From Streptomyces sp. SS1-1 (GTDB lineage Bacteria > Actinomycetota > Actinomycetes > Streptomycetales > Streptomycetaceae): 64,000 nt of DNA. Where the stretch lies: positions 2,170,001 through 2,234,000 of the forward strand of contig NZ_WBXN01000004.1 in the NCBI RefSeq assembly GCF_008973465.1, read 5' to 3'. The notes beneath the pieces were generated by a model. It saw only the letters and a program-made list of their open reading frames with translations. It was not told the DNA's origin and searched no databases. Of this stretch, positions 1 to 8,435 are shown piece after piece (positions within the stretch are counted from its first letter, which is position 1; every line of letters begins with the position of its first letter). Made by a program: the position numbers and the translations under genes.

Positions 1-1192
1 CGGCACCGCCGCCGCCACCCCCAGGACCGCCGCCGCCCCCACCGTCGAGGAGCGGCGGCTCACCCAGGCGGCCCCCCAGGAGATCCTGCGCCGCTCCGGG
101 TTCGGCGCCGCCACCGCCGCCTTCTCCCGCGCCCTGGACGGCGCGCACGGCTACGCGGCGGCCCGCCGGGCCGTCGAGCGGCACGGGACGGCGCTGTGGC
201 GGCGGGCCGTCGACCGGGCGCAGGGGCGGGGTCCGGCGGGCGGCGATCTGAGCCGGGACGACGACCGGCCGCTGTACTGGGCCCGGCTGACGATGACACG
301 GGAACTGCGCACCTGGGAGCCGGGCTTCGCCCTGGACGAGGGGCGGCGGGCCGCACTGCTGGACGCGCTGGAGCGGACCTCGCGCGGGCAGGGCGACCTC
401 CGGCTGCCGCGGGAGAAGGGCGTCCGGCGCATCCTGGTCACCGGGTTCGACCCGTTCACGCTGGACCGGGACATCCGGATCTCCAACCCGTCGGGGGCGG
501 CCGCGCTGGCGCTGGACGGCACGGTCGTGCGGACGGCGGCCGGTCCGGCGCGGGTGGAGACCGCCGTCTTCCCGGTGCGCTGGCGGGACTTCGCCGAGGG
601 GACCGTGGAGCGGGCGCTGCGGCCGCACCTGGGGCGGGTCGACCTGTTCATGACCGTGAGCCAGGGCCGGGTCGGGCGGTTCGACGTGGAGCGGACCAAC
701 GGGGCCTGGCGGGGCGGGTTCCCGGACAACGAGAACGCCTCCAGCACCGGCCTGGCCCCGGTCGCCGACCCTGGTTCGCAGCCGCAGTGGACGACGACCA
801 CCCTGCCGTACGCGGCGATCGTCGCCGCGCCCACCGGCCGGTTCCCCGTGTACGACAACACGAGCGTCACCGAGATCCCGGCGGGCGGCACGGAGGCCGT
901 CGTCCGGCCGGACGGGCCGACGCCCGGGTCGAGCGCCCGGGCCGGCGGCGGCGGGGACTACCTGTCCAACGAGATCGCCTACCGGGCGACGCTGCTGCGC
1001 GACCGCCTGGGGCTGCACGACGTGCTGCCGGGCGGGCATGTGCACACGCCGGTGCTGCAGTTCGGGGCGGGCAACACCGACCCGGCGTCGGGGGCGGTGA
1101 CGGACCCGGAGTTCGTCCGCAACCGGCTGGACATCATCGCCCAGGTGCGCACGATCCTGACGGTGGCGGCCGGCAGTCCGGTCACCGGGTGA
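1..1192 (+). CDS. Peptidase C15 (pyroglutamyl peptidase)-like protein, 5' end outside window
   Basis: The frame is open from the left edge, so the start lies upstream. An Ala/Arg-rich N-terminal part of about 135 residues precedes the C15-like core. The core has the family entry motif LVTGFDPF, then SNPSG, the glutamate region DVERTN and the histidine region GGHVHTP near the C terminus. Pyroglutamyl peptidase I removes N-terminal pyroglutamate with a Glu-Cys-His triad and is usually about 215 residues, so this protein is much longer. At the place where the family has the nucleophile (YxCN), this protein reads YLSN; the Ser codon is at 965-967. It may be a Ser-nucleophile variant or inactive. 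Its stop overlaps the convergent EI24 gene by 11 bases. The family call is good; activity is uncertain. Confidence 0.75.
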   Translation, partial: GTAAATPRTAAAPTVEERRLTQAAPQEILRRSGFGAATAAFSRALDGAHGYAAARRAVERHGTALWRRAVDRAQGRGPAGGDLSRDDDRPLYWARLTMTRELRTWEPGFALDEGRRAALLDALERTSRGQGDLRLPREKGVRRILVTGFDPFTLDRDIRISNPSGAAALALDGTVVRTAAGPARVETAVFPVRWRDFAEGTVERALRPHLGRVDLFMTVSQGRVGRFDVERTNGAWRGGFPDNENASSTGLAPVADPGSQPQWTTTTLPYAAIVAAPTGRFPVYDNTSVTEIPAGGTEAVVRPDGPTPGSSARAGGGGDYLSNEIAYRATLLRDRLGLHDVLPGGHVHTPVLQFGAGNTDPASGAVTDPEFVRNRLDIIAQVRTILTVAAGSPVTG

Positions 1193-1976
1193 CCTTCTCG
1201 CCCGCGGGCTCGCCCGGCTCGTCCTCCCGCGTCTCCTCTCCCGCCAGCTCCCGGGCCATCAGCGTGGCGCCCGCGACCGCGCCGGGCATCAGGAACACGG
1301 CGGCGAACGGCACCAGGAAGGCGGCGGCGAGCGGAGTGCCGAAGCCCCAGACGAGCATCTTGCGCGAGCGCAGGAGCGTCAGGCGCTCGCGCAGCTCGAC
1401 GCGGCGGCGCTGGAGGGCGACCGCCGTCAGCTCCTCGGTGAGGAAGAAGCCGGTGACGACCACACCGAGGACCGGGACGACCGTCTGCCCGACGACCGGG
1501 ATGAAGCCGGCCGCGAACAGCAGCACGCCCCACACGGCGGCGCGCACGACGATCCGCAGGCTGTCGCGGCCGGAGATCCACAGATCCCGCCAGAACGGCA
1601 GCCCGGACTCGGGCGCGGTGCCGTCGGGCGAGACGTCCCGGTCGACGCGCTCCGAGAGGCTCTCGTAGAAGGGCTGGCCGATCAGCAGGGTCACGGCGGT
1701 GAAGGTGACCACGGACAGCAGCAGGGCCAGGGCGAACAGGACGGCGGTGAGCAACCCGCGGAACAGGCCCCGCCATGGGCTCGCCCAGCCGTCGGCGAAC
1801 GGGGTGGACCAGCCCACGAGGTCCTGGCCCCACAGCGCGAGGGCCACCAGCGTGGCCGCGTACAGCACCAGGGTGATCAGGCCCGGGATCAGCCCGAAGC
1901 CGTACTGCCTGCCGTGCCGGGCCACCCATCGCTGGCCCTTGAGGAGAAACCTGAAACCGGCACCGAGATCGCGCAT
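1182..1976 (-). CDS. EI24 domain-containing integral membrane protein
   Basis: This is a protein of about 264 residues that matches the EI24/CysZ-like membrane family by its N terminus (MRDLGAGFRF) and several long hydrophobic stretches, including FGLIPGLITLVLYAATLVAL, a long Leu/Val segment near residue 80, and a segment around FIPVVGQTVVPVLGVVVTG. A charged Glu/Arg-rich tail follows. The ATG at 1976 matches the usual family N terminus; a GTG nine bases upstream (1985) is also possible. Family members are poorly characterised, and sulfate transport is shown only for CysZ. It converges with the C15-like gene. Confidence 0.8.
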   Translation of the reverse strand: MRDLGAGFRFLLKGQRWVARHGRQYGFGLIPGLITLVLYAATLVALALWGQDLVGWSTPFADGWASPWRGLFRGLLTAVLFALALLLSVVTFTAVTLLIGQPFYESLSERVDRDVSPDGTAPESGLPFWRDLWISGRDSLRIVVRAAVWGVLLFAAGFIPVVGQTVVPVLGVVVTGFFLTEELTAVALQRRRVELRERLTLLRSRKMLVWGFGTPLAAAFLVPFAAVFLMPGAVAGATLMARELAGEETREDEPGEPAGEKVTR

Positions 1977-2120
1977 GCGGATCACTGTAGACGGGGTGTG
2001 TCACACCGCCGTCACGGCGGCTTCGGTGCCCGGTCACGGCGTCCCCATCGCGGGGAATGGGCCGGGCCGGGGCGGGTGTTGTGAGCACGGCAGACATCAG
2101 GGGCCAGGTGAGGAGAGCGG

Positions 2121-3272
2121 ATGGCACCGGAGATCCACGGCACGGTCGCGGACGGCTTCGAGGCGGTACGGGAGGAGTTCGCGGCGTTCGTGGCCACGGA
2201 ACGGCCGGACTACGAGGGCCAGGTCGCCGCGTACGTGCACGGCGAACGGGTGGTCGACCTGTGGGCGGGCCCGGGCGCCGGGGCCGACTCCCTCTACGGG
2301 GTGTTCTCGTCGTCCAAGGGCGCGGCCCATCTGGTGGTGGCACTGTTCGTCCAGGACGGGGTACTGGACCTCGACCGTGAAGTCGCCTCGTACTGGCCCG
2401 AGTTCGCGGCCGAGGGCAAGGCCGGGATCACGCTGCGCGAGCTGATCGCGCACCGCGCCGGGGTGGTCGGACTCGACGCCGGGTTCACGCTGGACGAGCT
2501 GGCCGACGACCGGGCGATCGCCGAACGCCTCGCCGGGCAGCGGCCGTTCTGGCGGCCGGGCACGGCGTTCGGCTACCACGCGCTCAGCGTCGCCGCGCTC
2601 ACCGGCGAGGTCGTGCGGCGCGCCACCGGCCGCACCCTCCAGGAGGTCTACGAGGAGCGCGTCCGCGCCCCGCACGACCTGGGCTTCTTCCTCGGGCTGC
2701 CCGAGGCGCTGGAGGACCGCTACCGCTCGGTGCAGCCGATGGAGCCGACGCCGCAGCAGCAGGCGGAGCTGGACGCCGTGCCGGCCGGACCGCACACGCT
2801 GGCCTCGATCGCCTTCAACACGCATGTGCCGATGCCGGGGCAGCTCGCGGACTACCCCAACTCCCGTGCGGTGCGGGCGAACGGGCCCGCCTCGGCGGGC
2901 GGTGTGGCCTCCGCGCGGGGTCTCGCGGGGATGTACGCGGCGGCCGTGAGCGGGCTGGGCGGGCGCCCGCCGCTGCTGAAGCCGGACACGGTCGCCGAGG
3001 TCGGCCAGATCCACTCCACCGGCCAGGACCTGGTGTCCCGGACGTACAAGTCGTTCGGGCTCGGCTTCCAGGCGGTGTCGGACCCCTGGTACCCGTTCCT
3101 GGGCGCCGGTGCGTTCGGGCACGCCGGGGCGAGCGGCTCGCAGGCGTTCGCCGACCCGCGCAGCGGTCTGGCGTACGGCTACACGCGGCGCCGCTACGCC
3201 TACCCGGGCGGTGCGGCCGTGGAGAACGACCGGCTGGTGCGGGCGGTGCACACCGCGGCGCTGGCCGTCTGA
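2121..3272 (+). CDS. Serine hydrolase, class C beta-lactamase/esterase family
   Basis: The protein is 383 residues with the beta-lactamase-fold Ser-x-x-Lys motif at S63-S64-S65-K66 (context YGVFSSSKG). A Tyr motif follows in FGYHALSV, and a late HAGASGS segment sits where the third active-site motif is expected. No signal peptide is visible, so it is probably a cytoplasmic esterase or EstB-like hydrolase rather than a true beta-lactamase. The ATG is preceded by GAGGAGAG, a good ribosome-binding site. A strong hairpin follows the stop. Confidence 0.88.
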   Translation: MAPEIHGTVADGFEAVREEFAAFVATERPDYEGQVAAYVHGERVVDLWAGPGAGADSLYGVFSSSKGAAHLVVALFVQDGVLDLDREVASYWPEFAAEGKAGITLRELIAHRAGVVGLDAGFTLDELADDRAIAERLAGQRPFWRPGTAFGYHALSVAALTGEVVRRATGRTLQEVYEERVRAPHDLGFFLGLPEALEDRYRSVQPMEPTPQQQAELDAVPAGPHTLASIAFNTHVPMPGQLADYPNSRAVRANGPASAGGVASARGLAGMYAAAVSGLGGRPPLLKPDTVAEVGQIHSTGQDLVSRTYKSFGLGFQAVSDPWYPFLGAGAFGHAGASGSQAFADPRSGLAYGYTRRRYAYPGGAAVENDRLVRAVHTAALAV

Positions 3273-3280
3273 CCGGGAAC

Positions 3281-3322
3281 GCGGAGAGGCCGCGCCCCCT
3301 GCGTGGGGCGCGGCCTCTTCGC
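3281..3322. terminator. Bidirectional hairpin terminator
   Basis: Two 18-base arms (3281-3298 and 3305-3322) pair with one mismatch around a six-base loop. It lies between two convergent stop codons (3272 + and 3334 -), so it probably ends both transcripts. Confidence 0.85.
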
Positions 3323-3333
3323 GGGCCGGACCG

Positions 3334-4332
3334 TCAGAGCTTGACGATCATCTTGCCGATGTTGTCGCCGCGCAGGACGCCGAAGAACGCCTCCAGGTTG
3401 TTCTCGATGCCCTCGACGACGGTCTCGCGGTACTTCAGCTCGCCCGAGGCGACCCAGGGGCCGACCTCCTGGACGAACTGCGGCCGCAGGTCGTAGTGGT
3501 CGCCGACCAGGAAGCCCTCGATACGGCCGCGGGTCTGGATCAGCCGGGCGAGGTTGCGCGGGCCGGGGGCGGGCTCGGTGTCGTTGTAGACGGAGATCAT
3601 GCCGCAGACGGCGATCCGGCCGTTCAGGTTGAGGGAGCCGATGGCCGCCTCCAGGTGCTCGCCGCCGACGTTGTCGAAGTACACGTCGACGCCGTCCGGG
3701 GCGGCGGCGCGCAGCTGCTCGCGCACGGGGCCGTTCCTGTAGTTGAAGGCGGCGTCGAAGCCGTACTCCTCGACCAGGAGCTTCACCTTCTCGTCGGAGC
3801 CTGCGGAGCCGATGACGCGCGAGGCGCCCTTGAGCCGTGCGAGCTGGCCGACCTGGCTGCCGACGGCACCGGCCGCGCCGGAGACGAACACCGCGTCACC
3901 CTCCTTGAAGGCGGCGGTGCGCAGCAGTCCGGCGTAGGCGGTGAGACCGGTCATGCCGAGGACGCCGAGGTACGTGGACAGGGGCGCGGCCTCGGGGTCG
4001 ACCTTGACGGCGTGCCGCGCGTCCAGGGCCGCGTACTCGCGCCAGCCGAAGAAGTGCAGGACGTGGTCGCCGACCGCGATGCCCTCGGCGTTCGACGCGA
4101 CGACCTCGCCGACCGCGCCGCCCTGCATGACCTTGCCGAGCTCGTAGGGGTCGGCGTACGACTTGGCGGCCGACATGCGGCCCCGCATGTACGGGTCGAC
4201 CGAGACGTACGTGTTGCGGACGAGCACCTGGCCGTCGCGGGGGGTGGGCACCTCGGTCTCGACCAGGGCGAAGTCCTCGGGCTTGGGCCAGCCGACGGGA
4301 CGGGAGACGAGGTGCCATTCGCGGTTGATCAC
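3334..4332 (-). CDS. NADP-dependent oxidoreductase, zinc-free MDR family (CurA/prostaglandin reductase-like)
   Basis: The protein is about 332 residues of the medium-chain dehydrogenase/reductase superfamily, in the alkenal/one reductase branch. N-terminal INREWHLVSRPVGWPK is typical of this group. The nucleotide site is seen in FVSGAAGAVGSQVGQLAR, followed by VDVYFDNVGGEHL. The zinc-ligand cysteines of alcohol dehydrogenases are absent. The GTG at 4332 is chosen because GAAGGG lies six bases before it; ATG 4347 and TTG 4350 are in frame but lack a good site. It is divergent from a MarR gene, and the gap contains two TTCAG/CTGAA palindromes, so it is probably the regulated target and acts on reactive enones or quinones. 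Confidence 0.9.
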   Translation of the reverse strand: MINREWHLVSRPVGWPKPEDFALVETEVPTPRDGQVLVRNTYVSVDPYMRGRMSAAKSYADPYELGKVMQGGAVGEVVASNAEGIAVGDHVLHFFGWREYAALDARHAVKVDPEAAPLSTYLGVLGMTGLTAYAGLLRTAAFKEGDAVFVSGAAGAVGSQVGQLARLKGASRVIGSAGSDEKVKLLVEEYGFDAAFNYRNGPVREQLRAAAPDGVDVYFDNVGGEHLEAAIGSLNLNGRIAVCGMISVYNDTEPAPGPRNLARLIQTRGRIEGFLVGDHYDLRPQFVQEVGPWVASGELKYRETVVEGIENNLEAFFGVLRGDNIGKMIVKL

Positions 4333-4355
4333 AGGGTGCCCTTCCATCAAAATAC

Positions 4356-4368
4356 TTCAGTACCTGAA
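4356..4368. promoter_or_regulatory. Operator-like palindrome 1, MarR/oxidoreductase intergenic
   Basis: The sequence TTCAG-TAC-CTGAA is a perfect inverted repeat with a three-base centre. It lies between the divergent oxidoreductase and MarR genes and shares its half-sites with a second palindrome 12 bases away. It is probably bound by the MarR protein encoded at 4423; binding is inferred. Confidence 0.6.
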
Positions 4369-4379
4369 ACAACCATGCG

Positions 4380-4394
4380 CCTGAATATTTCAGG
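4380..4394. promoter_or_regulatory. Operator-like palindrome 2, MarR/oxidoreductase intergenic
   Basis: CCTGAA-TAT-TTCAGG has perfect six-base arms around a three-base centre and uses the same CTGAA/TTCAG half-sites as palindrome 1. It lies 29 bases before the MarR GTG start, a position suited to autorepression. Confidence 0.62.
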
Positions 4395-4422
4395 ATGTCA
4401 AGTAACCCGTTACCCTGGACGA

Positions 4423-4860
4423 GTGACCACTCCACCCAGGACGAACCGCCCGGACGAGCTGACCTTCGAGGTCGTCGACCTCATCGGCGCGGTCGTGGCC
4501 CGCTATCACGCGGAGTACGAGGAGGCGGCCGCGGAGCACGCGCTCACCGGCGCCCAGGCCCGGCTGCTGAGCCTGCTCTCGCTGGAGCCGCTGCCGATGC
4601 GCAAGCTGGCCCAGCGGCTGCGCTGCGAGCCGTCGAACGTGACCGGCATCGTGGACCGGCTGGAGTCACGGGGCCTGGTGGAGCGCCGGCCGGACCCGGC
4701 GGACCGGCGGGTGAAGCTGGCCGCCGCGACCGGGGAGGGCCGTCAGGTGGCCCGGAACCTGCGGGAGTCCCTGCGGTTCGCCCGGGAGCCGCTGGCGGGC
4801 CTGTCGGAGGACGAGCGGCTGGCGCTGCGCGATCTGCTGCGCCGGATGCTGGCGGACTGA
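4423..4860 (+). CDS. MarR-family transcriptional regulator
   Basis: A 145-residue winged-helix protein. The DNA-binding part runs from ALTGAQARLLSLL through MRKLAQRLRCEPSNVTGIVD to the wing VERRPDPADRRVKLA; flanking helices would form the dimer. The GTG at 4423 gives the expected MarR length; an in-frame ATG further upstream would read through the operator. It is divergent from the oxidoreductase at 3334-4332, an arrangement usual for a local repressor released by the small-molecule substrate of its target. Its stop lies 22 bases from the convergent zinc-ribbon gene. Confidence 0.9.
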   Translation: MTTPPRTNRPDELTFEVVDLIGAVVARYHAEYEEAAAEHALTGAQARLLSLLSLEPLPMRKLAQRLRCEPSNVTGIVDRLESRGLVERRPDPADRRVKLAAATGEGRQVARNLRESLRFAREPLAGLSEDERLALRDLLRRMLAD

Positions 4861-4882
4861 CGCCCGCTCCCCCGGCGAGCGA

Positions 4883-5869
4883 CTACGTGCACCACCAGAG
4901 GAAACGCTTGCACTCCGTCGGCTTGGGGTCGGGCGTCGGCTCCGAGGTGGCCGGGTCCTCCGTCGGGTCGGGGTCGCCGCCGCCGCCCGAGGTCGGCGTG
5001 GGGTCGGGGGCCGGGGGCGGCGTACCGGCGCCGGTGCCCGCCGTCTCCTCCGACGAGGACTCCGGGTCCGGGGTGCCGTCCCCGTCCGCGTCCTCGTCCT
5101 TCTTCCCGTCCTCGTCGTCCTTGTCCTCGTCCTCGTCCTTGCCGGACGCGGAGGCGGAGGGGGACGCGGACGGGCCGCCCGAGGCCGCGCCCGCCCCGGT
5201 GCGGACGGTGGCGCCGGTGGCGCCGGGCGACGCCTCGACCTCACCCTCTGCGCCGCCGTCCGCCGAGGAGTCGCCGGCCGCGGCCGTCGGAGGGGTGTCA
5301 TCGGGGGCGTCCATGCCGAGTTCGGCGAGGCTCAGACCGCCGGCGGCCAGGACGAAGCCCGCCGCGATCAGCAGCGTCCGGCGCCGTCTGCGGCGGTGCG
5401 CGGCGGCCTTGCGGTCCCGGCGGCTCGTGCCGGCCCCGGCCTCGTCCTCGTCGCCGTCCTCGTCGTCGTACGCCTCCGGGTCGTCGTACTCCTCGGAGTC
5501 GTCGTAGCCGTCCGGGCCGGTGTGCCCGTCCTCCGGGACGGCGGGGGCGTCCCGCTCGTCGCGGGCGCGCCGGCGGCTGCGGCCGCGTCGCTGCGCCGCC
5601 CGGCGCGCGGCCCGGCCGGCCACCGGTGCCGCCTCCGCGAGCCCGCCGGTGTCAGCGGGGGCGTCCGCGCCCTCGGGAGCGTCCGGTTCCGTGCCGGTGT
5701 ACTGCCCCGCGTACGCCGCGGGCGCGCCCGGGGACCGCTCGGCCGGCGGCGGGTACGCGGCGCCGGCCAGGGCGTCCGCGTACACATGCGGCTGTTCGGT
5801 CGTGGCGCCGCACCCCGGACAGGCGAGTGCGCCGTTCAGGTGCCGTCGGCACGGGTGGCAGTAGTCCAT
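4883..5869 (-). CDS. Zinc-ribbon, single-pass membrane protein with acidic and Pro/Ser-rich tail (SCO2400-like)
   Basis: The 328-residue protein begins MDYCHPCRRHL and has two CxxC pairs (C4/C7 and C18/C21), a small zinc ribbon. An acidic Glu/Asp/Tyr-rich linker follows, then an Arg-rich stop-transfer region and one hydrophobic segment (LLIAAGFVLAAGGLSLAEL). The C-terminal third is low-complexity Ser/Asp/Gly/Pro ending ECKRFLWWCT. I recall this N terminus from the SCO2400 family of streptomycetes, whose function is unknown. The predicted topology is a cytoplasmic ribbon with an external disordered tail. It is divergent from the sugar-acid dehydratase operon. Confidence 0.8.
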   Translation of the reverse strand: MDYCHPCRRHLNGALACPGCGATTEQPHVYADALAGAAYPPPAERSPGAPAAYAGQYTGTEPDAPEGADAPADTGGLAEAAPVAGRAARRAAQRRGRSRRRARDERDAPAVPEDGHTGPDGYDDSEEYDDPEAYDDEDGDEDEAGAGTSRRDRKAAAHRRRRRRTLLIAAGFVLAAGGLSLAELGMDAPDDTPPTAAAGDSSADGGAEGEVEASPGATGATVRTGAGAASGGPSASPSASASGKDEDEDKDDEDGKKDEDADGDGTPDPESSSEETAGTGAGTPPPAPDPTPTSGGGGDPDPTEDPATSEPTPDPKPTECKRFLWWCT

Positions 5870-6063
5870 GACGCGGGAAGACTAGGTTCCGGACGCGTAC
5901 CGTTCCTAGTCACCCCTGTGAAAGTTTTGTGGACAACAATGCGCAGAGGCATGACCAGTTGGCGGATATGCCAGGACACGCCAGACACGCCCCGCACGCT
6001 CCGCGACGAAGGGGCCGCATCGGGGACCGCGAGCAGTGTCGAAACCGTTATGCGCGCGACCCA

Positions 6064-6093
6064 TTGACACCCCCGTCGCCCCCTCCCTACTGT
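6064..6093 (+). promoter_or_regulatory. Sigma-70-type promoter of the dehydratase operon
   Basis: TTGACA (6064-6069) and TACTGT (6088-6093) are separated by 18 bases. Transcription would start near 6100, just before the IclR-type motif at 6117. Confidence 0.6.
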
Positions 6094-6116
6094 CACGTCA
6101 GCATTTCGAACGTGTG

Positions 6117-6130
6117 ACGAAATATCGAAC
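6117..6130 (+). promoter_or_regulatory. IclR-type operator, site A
   Basis: ACGAAATATCGAAC matches three other sites in the window (8436, 23236, 28420). It lies about 17-30 bases after the predicted transcription start, where a bound repressor could block RNA polymerase. A partial copy, TTTCGAAC, sits 13 bases upstream. Confidence 0.65.
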
Positions 6131-6182
6131 ATCGCCGGGTGCACAACCGAATGGGCCGACGACGCAGCAAGGGGCAACTGCC

Positions 6183-7340
6183 GTGCGTATCACCGGAATC
6201 AGCACACACGTGGTCGGGACGCCTTGGCGCAATCTGACCTACGTCCAGGTGCACACCGACGAGGGGCTGACCGGAGTCGGCGAGACCCGGATGCTGGGCC
6301 ACACCGACGCGCTGATCGGCTATCTGCGCGAGGCCGAGGCCAACCACATCCTCGGCTCCGACCCGTTCGCCGTCGAGGACCTGGTGCGCCGCATGAAGTA
6401 CGGCGACTACGGCCGCGCGGGCGAGATCGTGATGTCCGGCATCGCCGTGATCGAGATGGCCTGCTGGGACATCAAGGGCAAGGCGCTCGGGGTGCCCGTG
6501 TGGCAGCTCCTCGGCGGCAAGGTCACCGACAAGGTGAAGGCGTACGCGAACGGCTGGTACACCACCGAGCGCACGCCCGAGGCGTACCACAAGGCCGCCC
6601 GCGCGGTGATGGAGCGCGGCTACCGGGCGCTGAAGATCGACCCCTTCGGCACCGGCCACTTCGAGCTCGACCACCAGCAGACCCTGTACGCCGTCTCCCT
6701 CATCGAGGCCGTACGGGACGCCATCGGCCCCGACGCCGAGCTGATGCTGGAGATGCACGGCCGCTTCTCCCCCGCCACCGCCGTCCGTCTCGCGCACGAG
6801 CTGGCGCCGTTCAAGCCGGCCTGGCTGGAGGAGCCCTGCCCGCCGGAGAACCTGAAGGCGCTGGAGAAGGTCGCCGCCAAGGTCGACATCCCGGTCGCCA
6901 CCGGTGAGCGCATCCACGACCGGATCGAGTTCCGGGAGCTGTTCGAGAGCCAGGCCGCCGACATCATCCAGCCCGACGTCGGCCACATCGGCGGCATCTG
7001 GGAGACCCGCAAGCTCGCCGCGACCGCCGAGACGCACTACACGCTCGTCGCCCCGCACAACGTCGGCGGTTCGGTGCTCACCGCGGCCTCCCTCCAGGTC
7101 GGGTTCACCTCCCCCAACTTCAAGATCCTGGAGCACTTCAACGACTTCGCCGACGCGGAGATCAAGAAGGTGGTCAAGGGCGCGCCGCAGGTCGTGGACG
7201 GCTACTTCCACCTCTCCGACGCCCCCGGGCTCGGCGTGGAGTTCGACGCCGACGCGGCCGCCGAGTTCCCGCAGCAGCAGGCCCGGTTCGACCTGTGGGC
7301 CGAGGGCTGGGAGCAGCGCAAGCCGAAGGGGACGCGATGA
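6183..7340 (+). CDS. Acid-sugar dehydratase, mandelate racemase/muconate lactonizing (enolase) superfamily
   Basis: A 385-residue enolase-superfamily protein. It has an N-terminal capping domain (RITGISTHVVGTPWRN) and a barrel with KID in ALKIDPFG, metal-binding acidic groups in LMLEMHGR, WLEEPCPP and TGERIH, and a probable His/Asp pair in QPDVGHIGG and APHNVGG. EMHGR and KxDPF resemble galactonate dehydratase-type enzymes, which remove water from sugar acids to give 2-keto-3-deoxy acids. The exact substrate cannot be read. The GTG at 6183 follows AAGGGG. It overlaps the dehydrogenase by ATGA, and operator site A suggests IclR control. Confidence 0.85.
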   Translation: MRITGISTHVVGTPWRNLTYVQVHTDEGLTGVGETRMLGHTDALIGYLREAEANHILGSDPFAVEDLVRRMKYGDYGRAGEIVMSGIAVIEMACWDIKGKALGVPVWQLLGGKVTDKVKAYANGWYTTERTPEAYHKAARAVMERGYRALKIDPFGTGHFELDHQQTLYAVSLIEAVRDAIGPDAELMLEMHGRFSPATAVRLAHELAPFKPAWLEEPCPPENLKALEKVAAKVDIPVATGERIHDRIEFRELFESQAADIIQPDVGHIGGIWETRKLAATAETHYTLVAPHNVGGSVLTAASLQVGFTSPNFKILEHFNDFADAEIKKVVKGAPQVVDGYFHLSDAPGLGVEFDADAAAEFPQQQARFDLWAEGWEQRKPKGTR

Positions 7341-8341
7341 GCACCGCCGTCGTCGTCGAGGCGCCCGGCCGGCACCGGCTCGCCGCCCACACGCCGCGTG
7401 ACCCCGGTCCCGGCGAGGCGCTGGTGCGGGTGCACGCGGCCGGCATCTGCGGCAGCGACCGCGAGCTGTACCAGGGCAACCGGCCCGAGGGGTACGTCCG
7501 TTACCCGCTGACGCCGGGCCACGAGTGGTCCGGGACCGTCGCCGCCGTCGGTGCCGGGGTGCCGGAGGGGCTCGTCGGCCGGAAGGTCGTCGGCGAGGGG
7601 TTCCGCAACTGCCAGGTCTGCGACCGCTGTCACGCCGGTGAGACGACGCTGTGCGAGGCGGGGTACGAGGAGACCGGGTTCACCCAGCCCGGGGCCATGG
7701 CGGCCACGCTCACGCTCCCGGCCCGGCTGCTGCACGTCCTGCCGGACGACTGCGACCTGACCGCCGCCGCCCTGCTGGAGCCGGCCGCCTGTATCGCGGC
7801 GGCCGCGCTGAAGGCGGGCGCCCGGCCGGGCGAGCGGGTGGCCGTGGTCGGCACCGGGACGCTCGGGATGTTCGCCGTGCAGTTCCTGGCGGCGAACTCG
7901 CCCGGCGAGCTGCTGGTGGTGGGGACGCGCCGGGACCGGGAGGAGCTGTCGCGGGCGTACGGGGCCACCGGCTTCCGCACCAAGGACGAGGAACTGCCGG
8001 GCGGTTACGACGTCGTCGTGGAGACCGCCGGGTCCGCCGACGCCGCGCGCACCGCGGCCGCGCTGCTGCGGCGGGGCGGGCGCCTGGTGCTCACCGGCAT
8101 CCCGGCGCCGGGCGCGCACGGGCTCGACCCGACCGATCTCGTCGTACGCCAGCTGGAGGTGCACACCGTCTTCGGGGCGCCGCCGGACGCCTGGGCGCAC
8201 GCGGTGCGGGTGTTCTCCGCCGGTCTCCTCGACCCGCTGCCACTGGTCACGCACGAACTGCCGCTGACGGAGTTCCCGCAGGCGATCGAGCTCGTGGGCT
8301 CCGGCGACCCGAAGGTGGGCAAGGTTCTCCTCCGGCCCTGA
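7337..8341 (+). CDS. Zinc-dependent alcohol/polyol dehydrogenase (sugar dehydrogenase candidate)
   Basis: A 334-residue zinc MDR enzyme. Catalytic zinc ligands appear in GICGSD and PGHEWSG, and the structural zinc site is CQVCDRCHAGETTLC. The Rossmann motif is VVGTGTLGMFAVQ. The family oxidises sugars, polyols or threonine with NAD(P). Because its ATG overlaps the dehydratase stop by four bases, the likely pairing is oxidation of an aldose, lactone opening, then dehydration. The direction and substrate are inferred. A strong hairpin follows the stop. Confidence 0.85.
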   Translation: MSTAVVVEAPGRHRLAAHTPRDPGPGEALVRVHAAGICGSDRELYQGNRPEGYVRYPLTPGHEWSGTVAAVGAGVPEGLVGRKVVGEGFRNCQVCDRCHAGETTLCEAGYEETGFTQPGAMAATLTLPARLLHVLPDDCDLTAAALLEPAACIAAAALKAGARPGERVAVVGTGTLGMFAVQFLAANSPGELLVVGTRRDREELSRAYGATGFRTKDEELPGGYDVVVETAGSADAARTAAALLRRGGRLVLTGIPAPGAHGLDPTDLVVRQLEVHTVFGAPPDAWAHAVRVFSAGLLDPLPLVTHELPLTEFPQAIELVGSGDPKVGKVLLRP

Positions 8342-8353
8342 GCGGCCTTGGCC

Positions 8354-8398
8354 GTACGCCGGGACGGGGGCGCCCTGACGGTCCCCGTGCCGGCGTAC
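8354..8398 (+). terminator. Hairpin terminator after the dehydratase-dehydrogenase operon
   Basis: Sixteen-base arms (8354-8369 and 8383-8398) pair with one mismatch around a 13-base loop, starting 13 bases after the dehydrogenase stop. It separates this operon from the transporter operon. Confidence 0.75.
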
Positions 8399-8435
8399 CA
8401 CCGAGGTCCCGCACACCCGAAGACGCGAACCTCGT

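Larger units (their letters stand above)
5870..6182. other. Intergenic regulatory region between two divergent genes
   Basis: This 313-base gap separates the zinc-ribbon gene from the dehydratase. It contains an AT-rich patch near 5915-5945, probably the minus-strand promoter zone, and a plus-strand promoter and operator listed separately. No credible small gene was found. Confidence 0.6.

Noticed and set aside
4895..4915. GAAACGCTTGCAC in the zinc-ribbon gene as a second LacI operator.
   Set aside because: It is inside the coding 3' end (KRFLWW), is only partly palindromic and has no promoter near it.
5836..6177. A 113-residue minus-strand open frame in the zinc-ribbon/dehydratase gap.
   Set aside because: It overlaps the zinc-ribbon gene start and the promoter and operator, and no ribosome-binding site precedes it.
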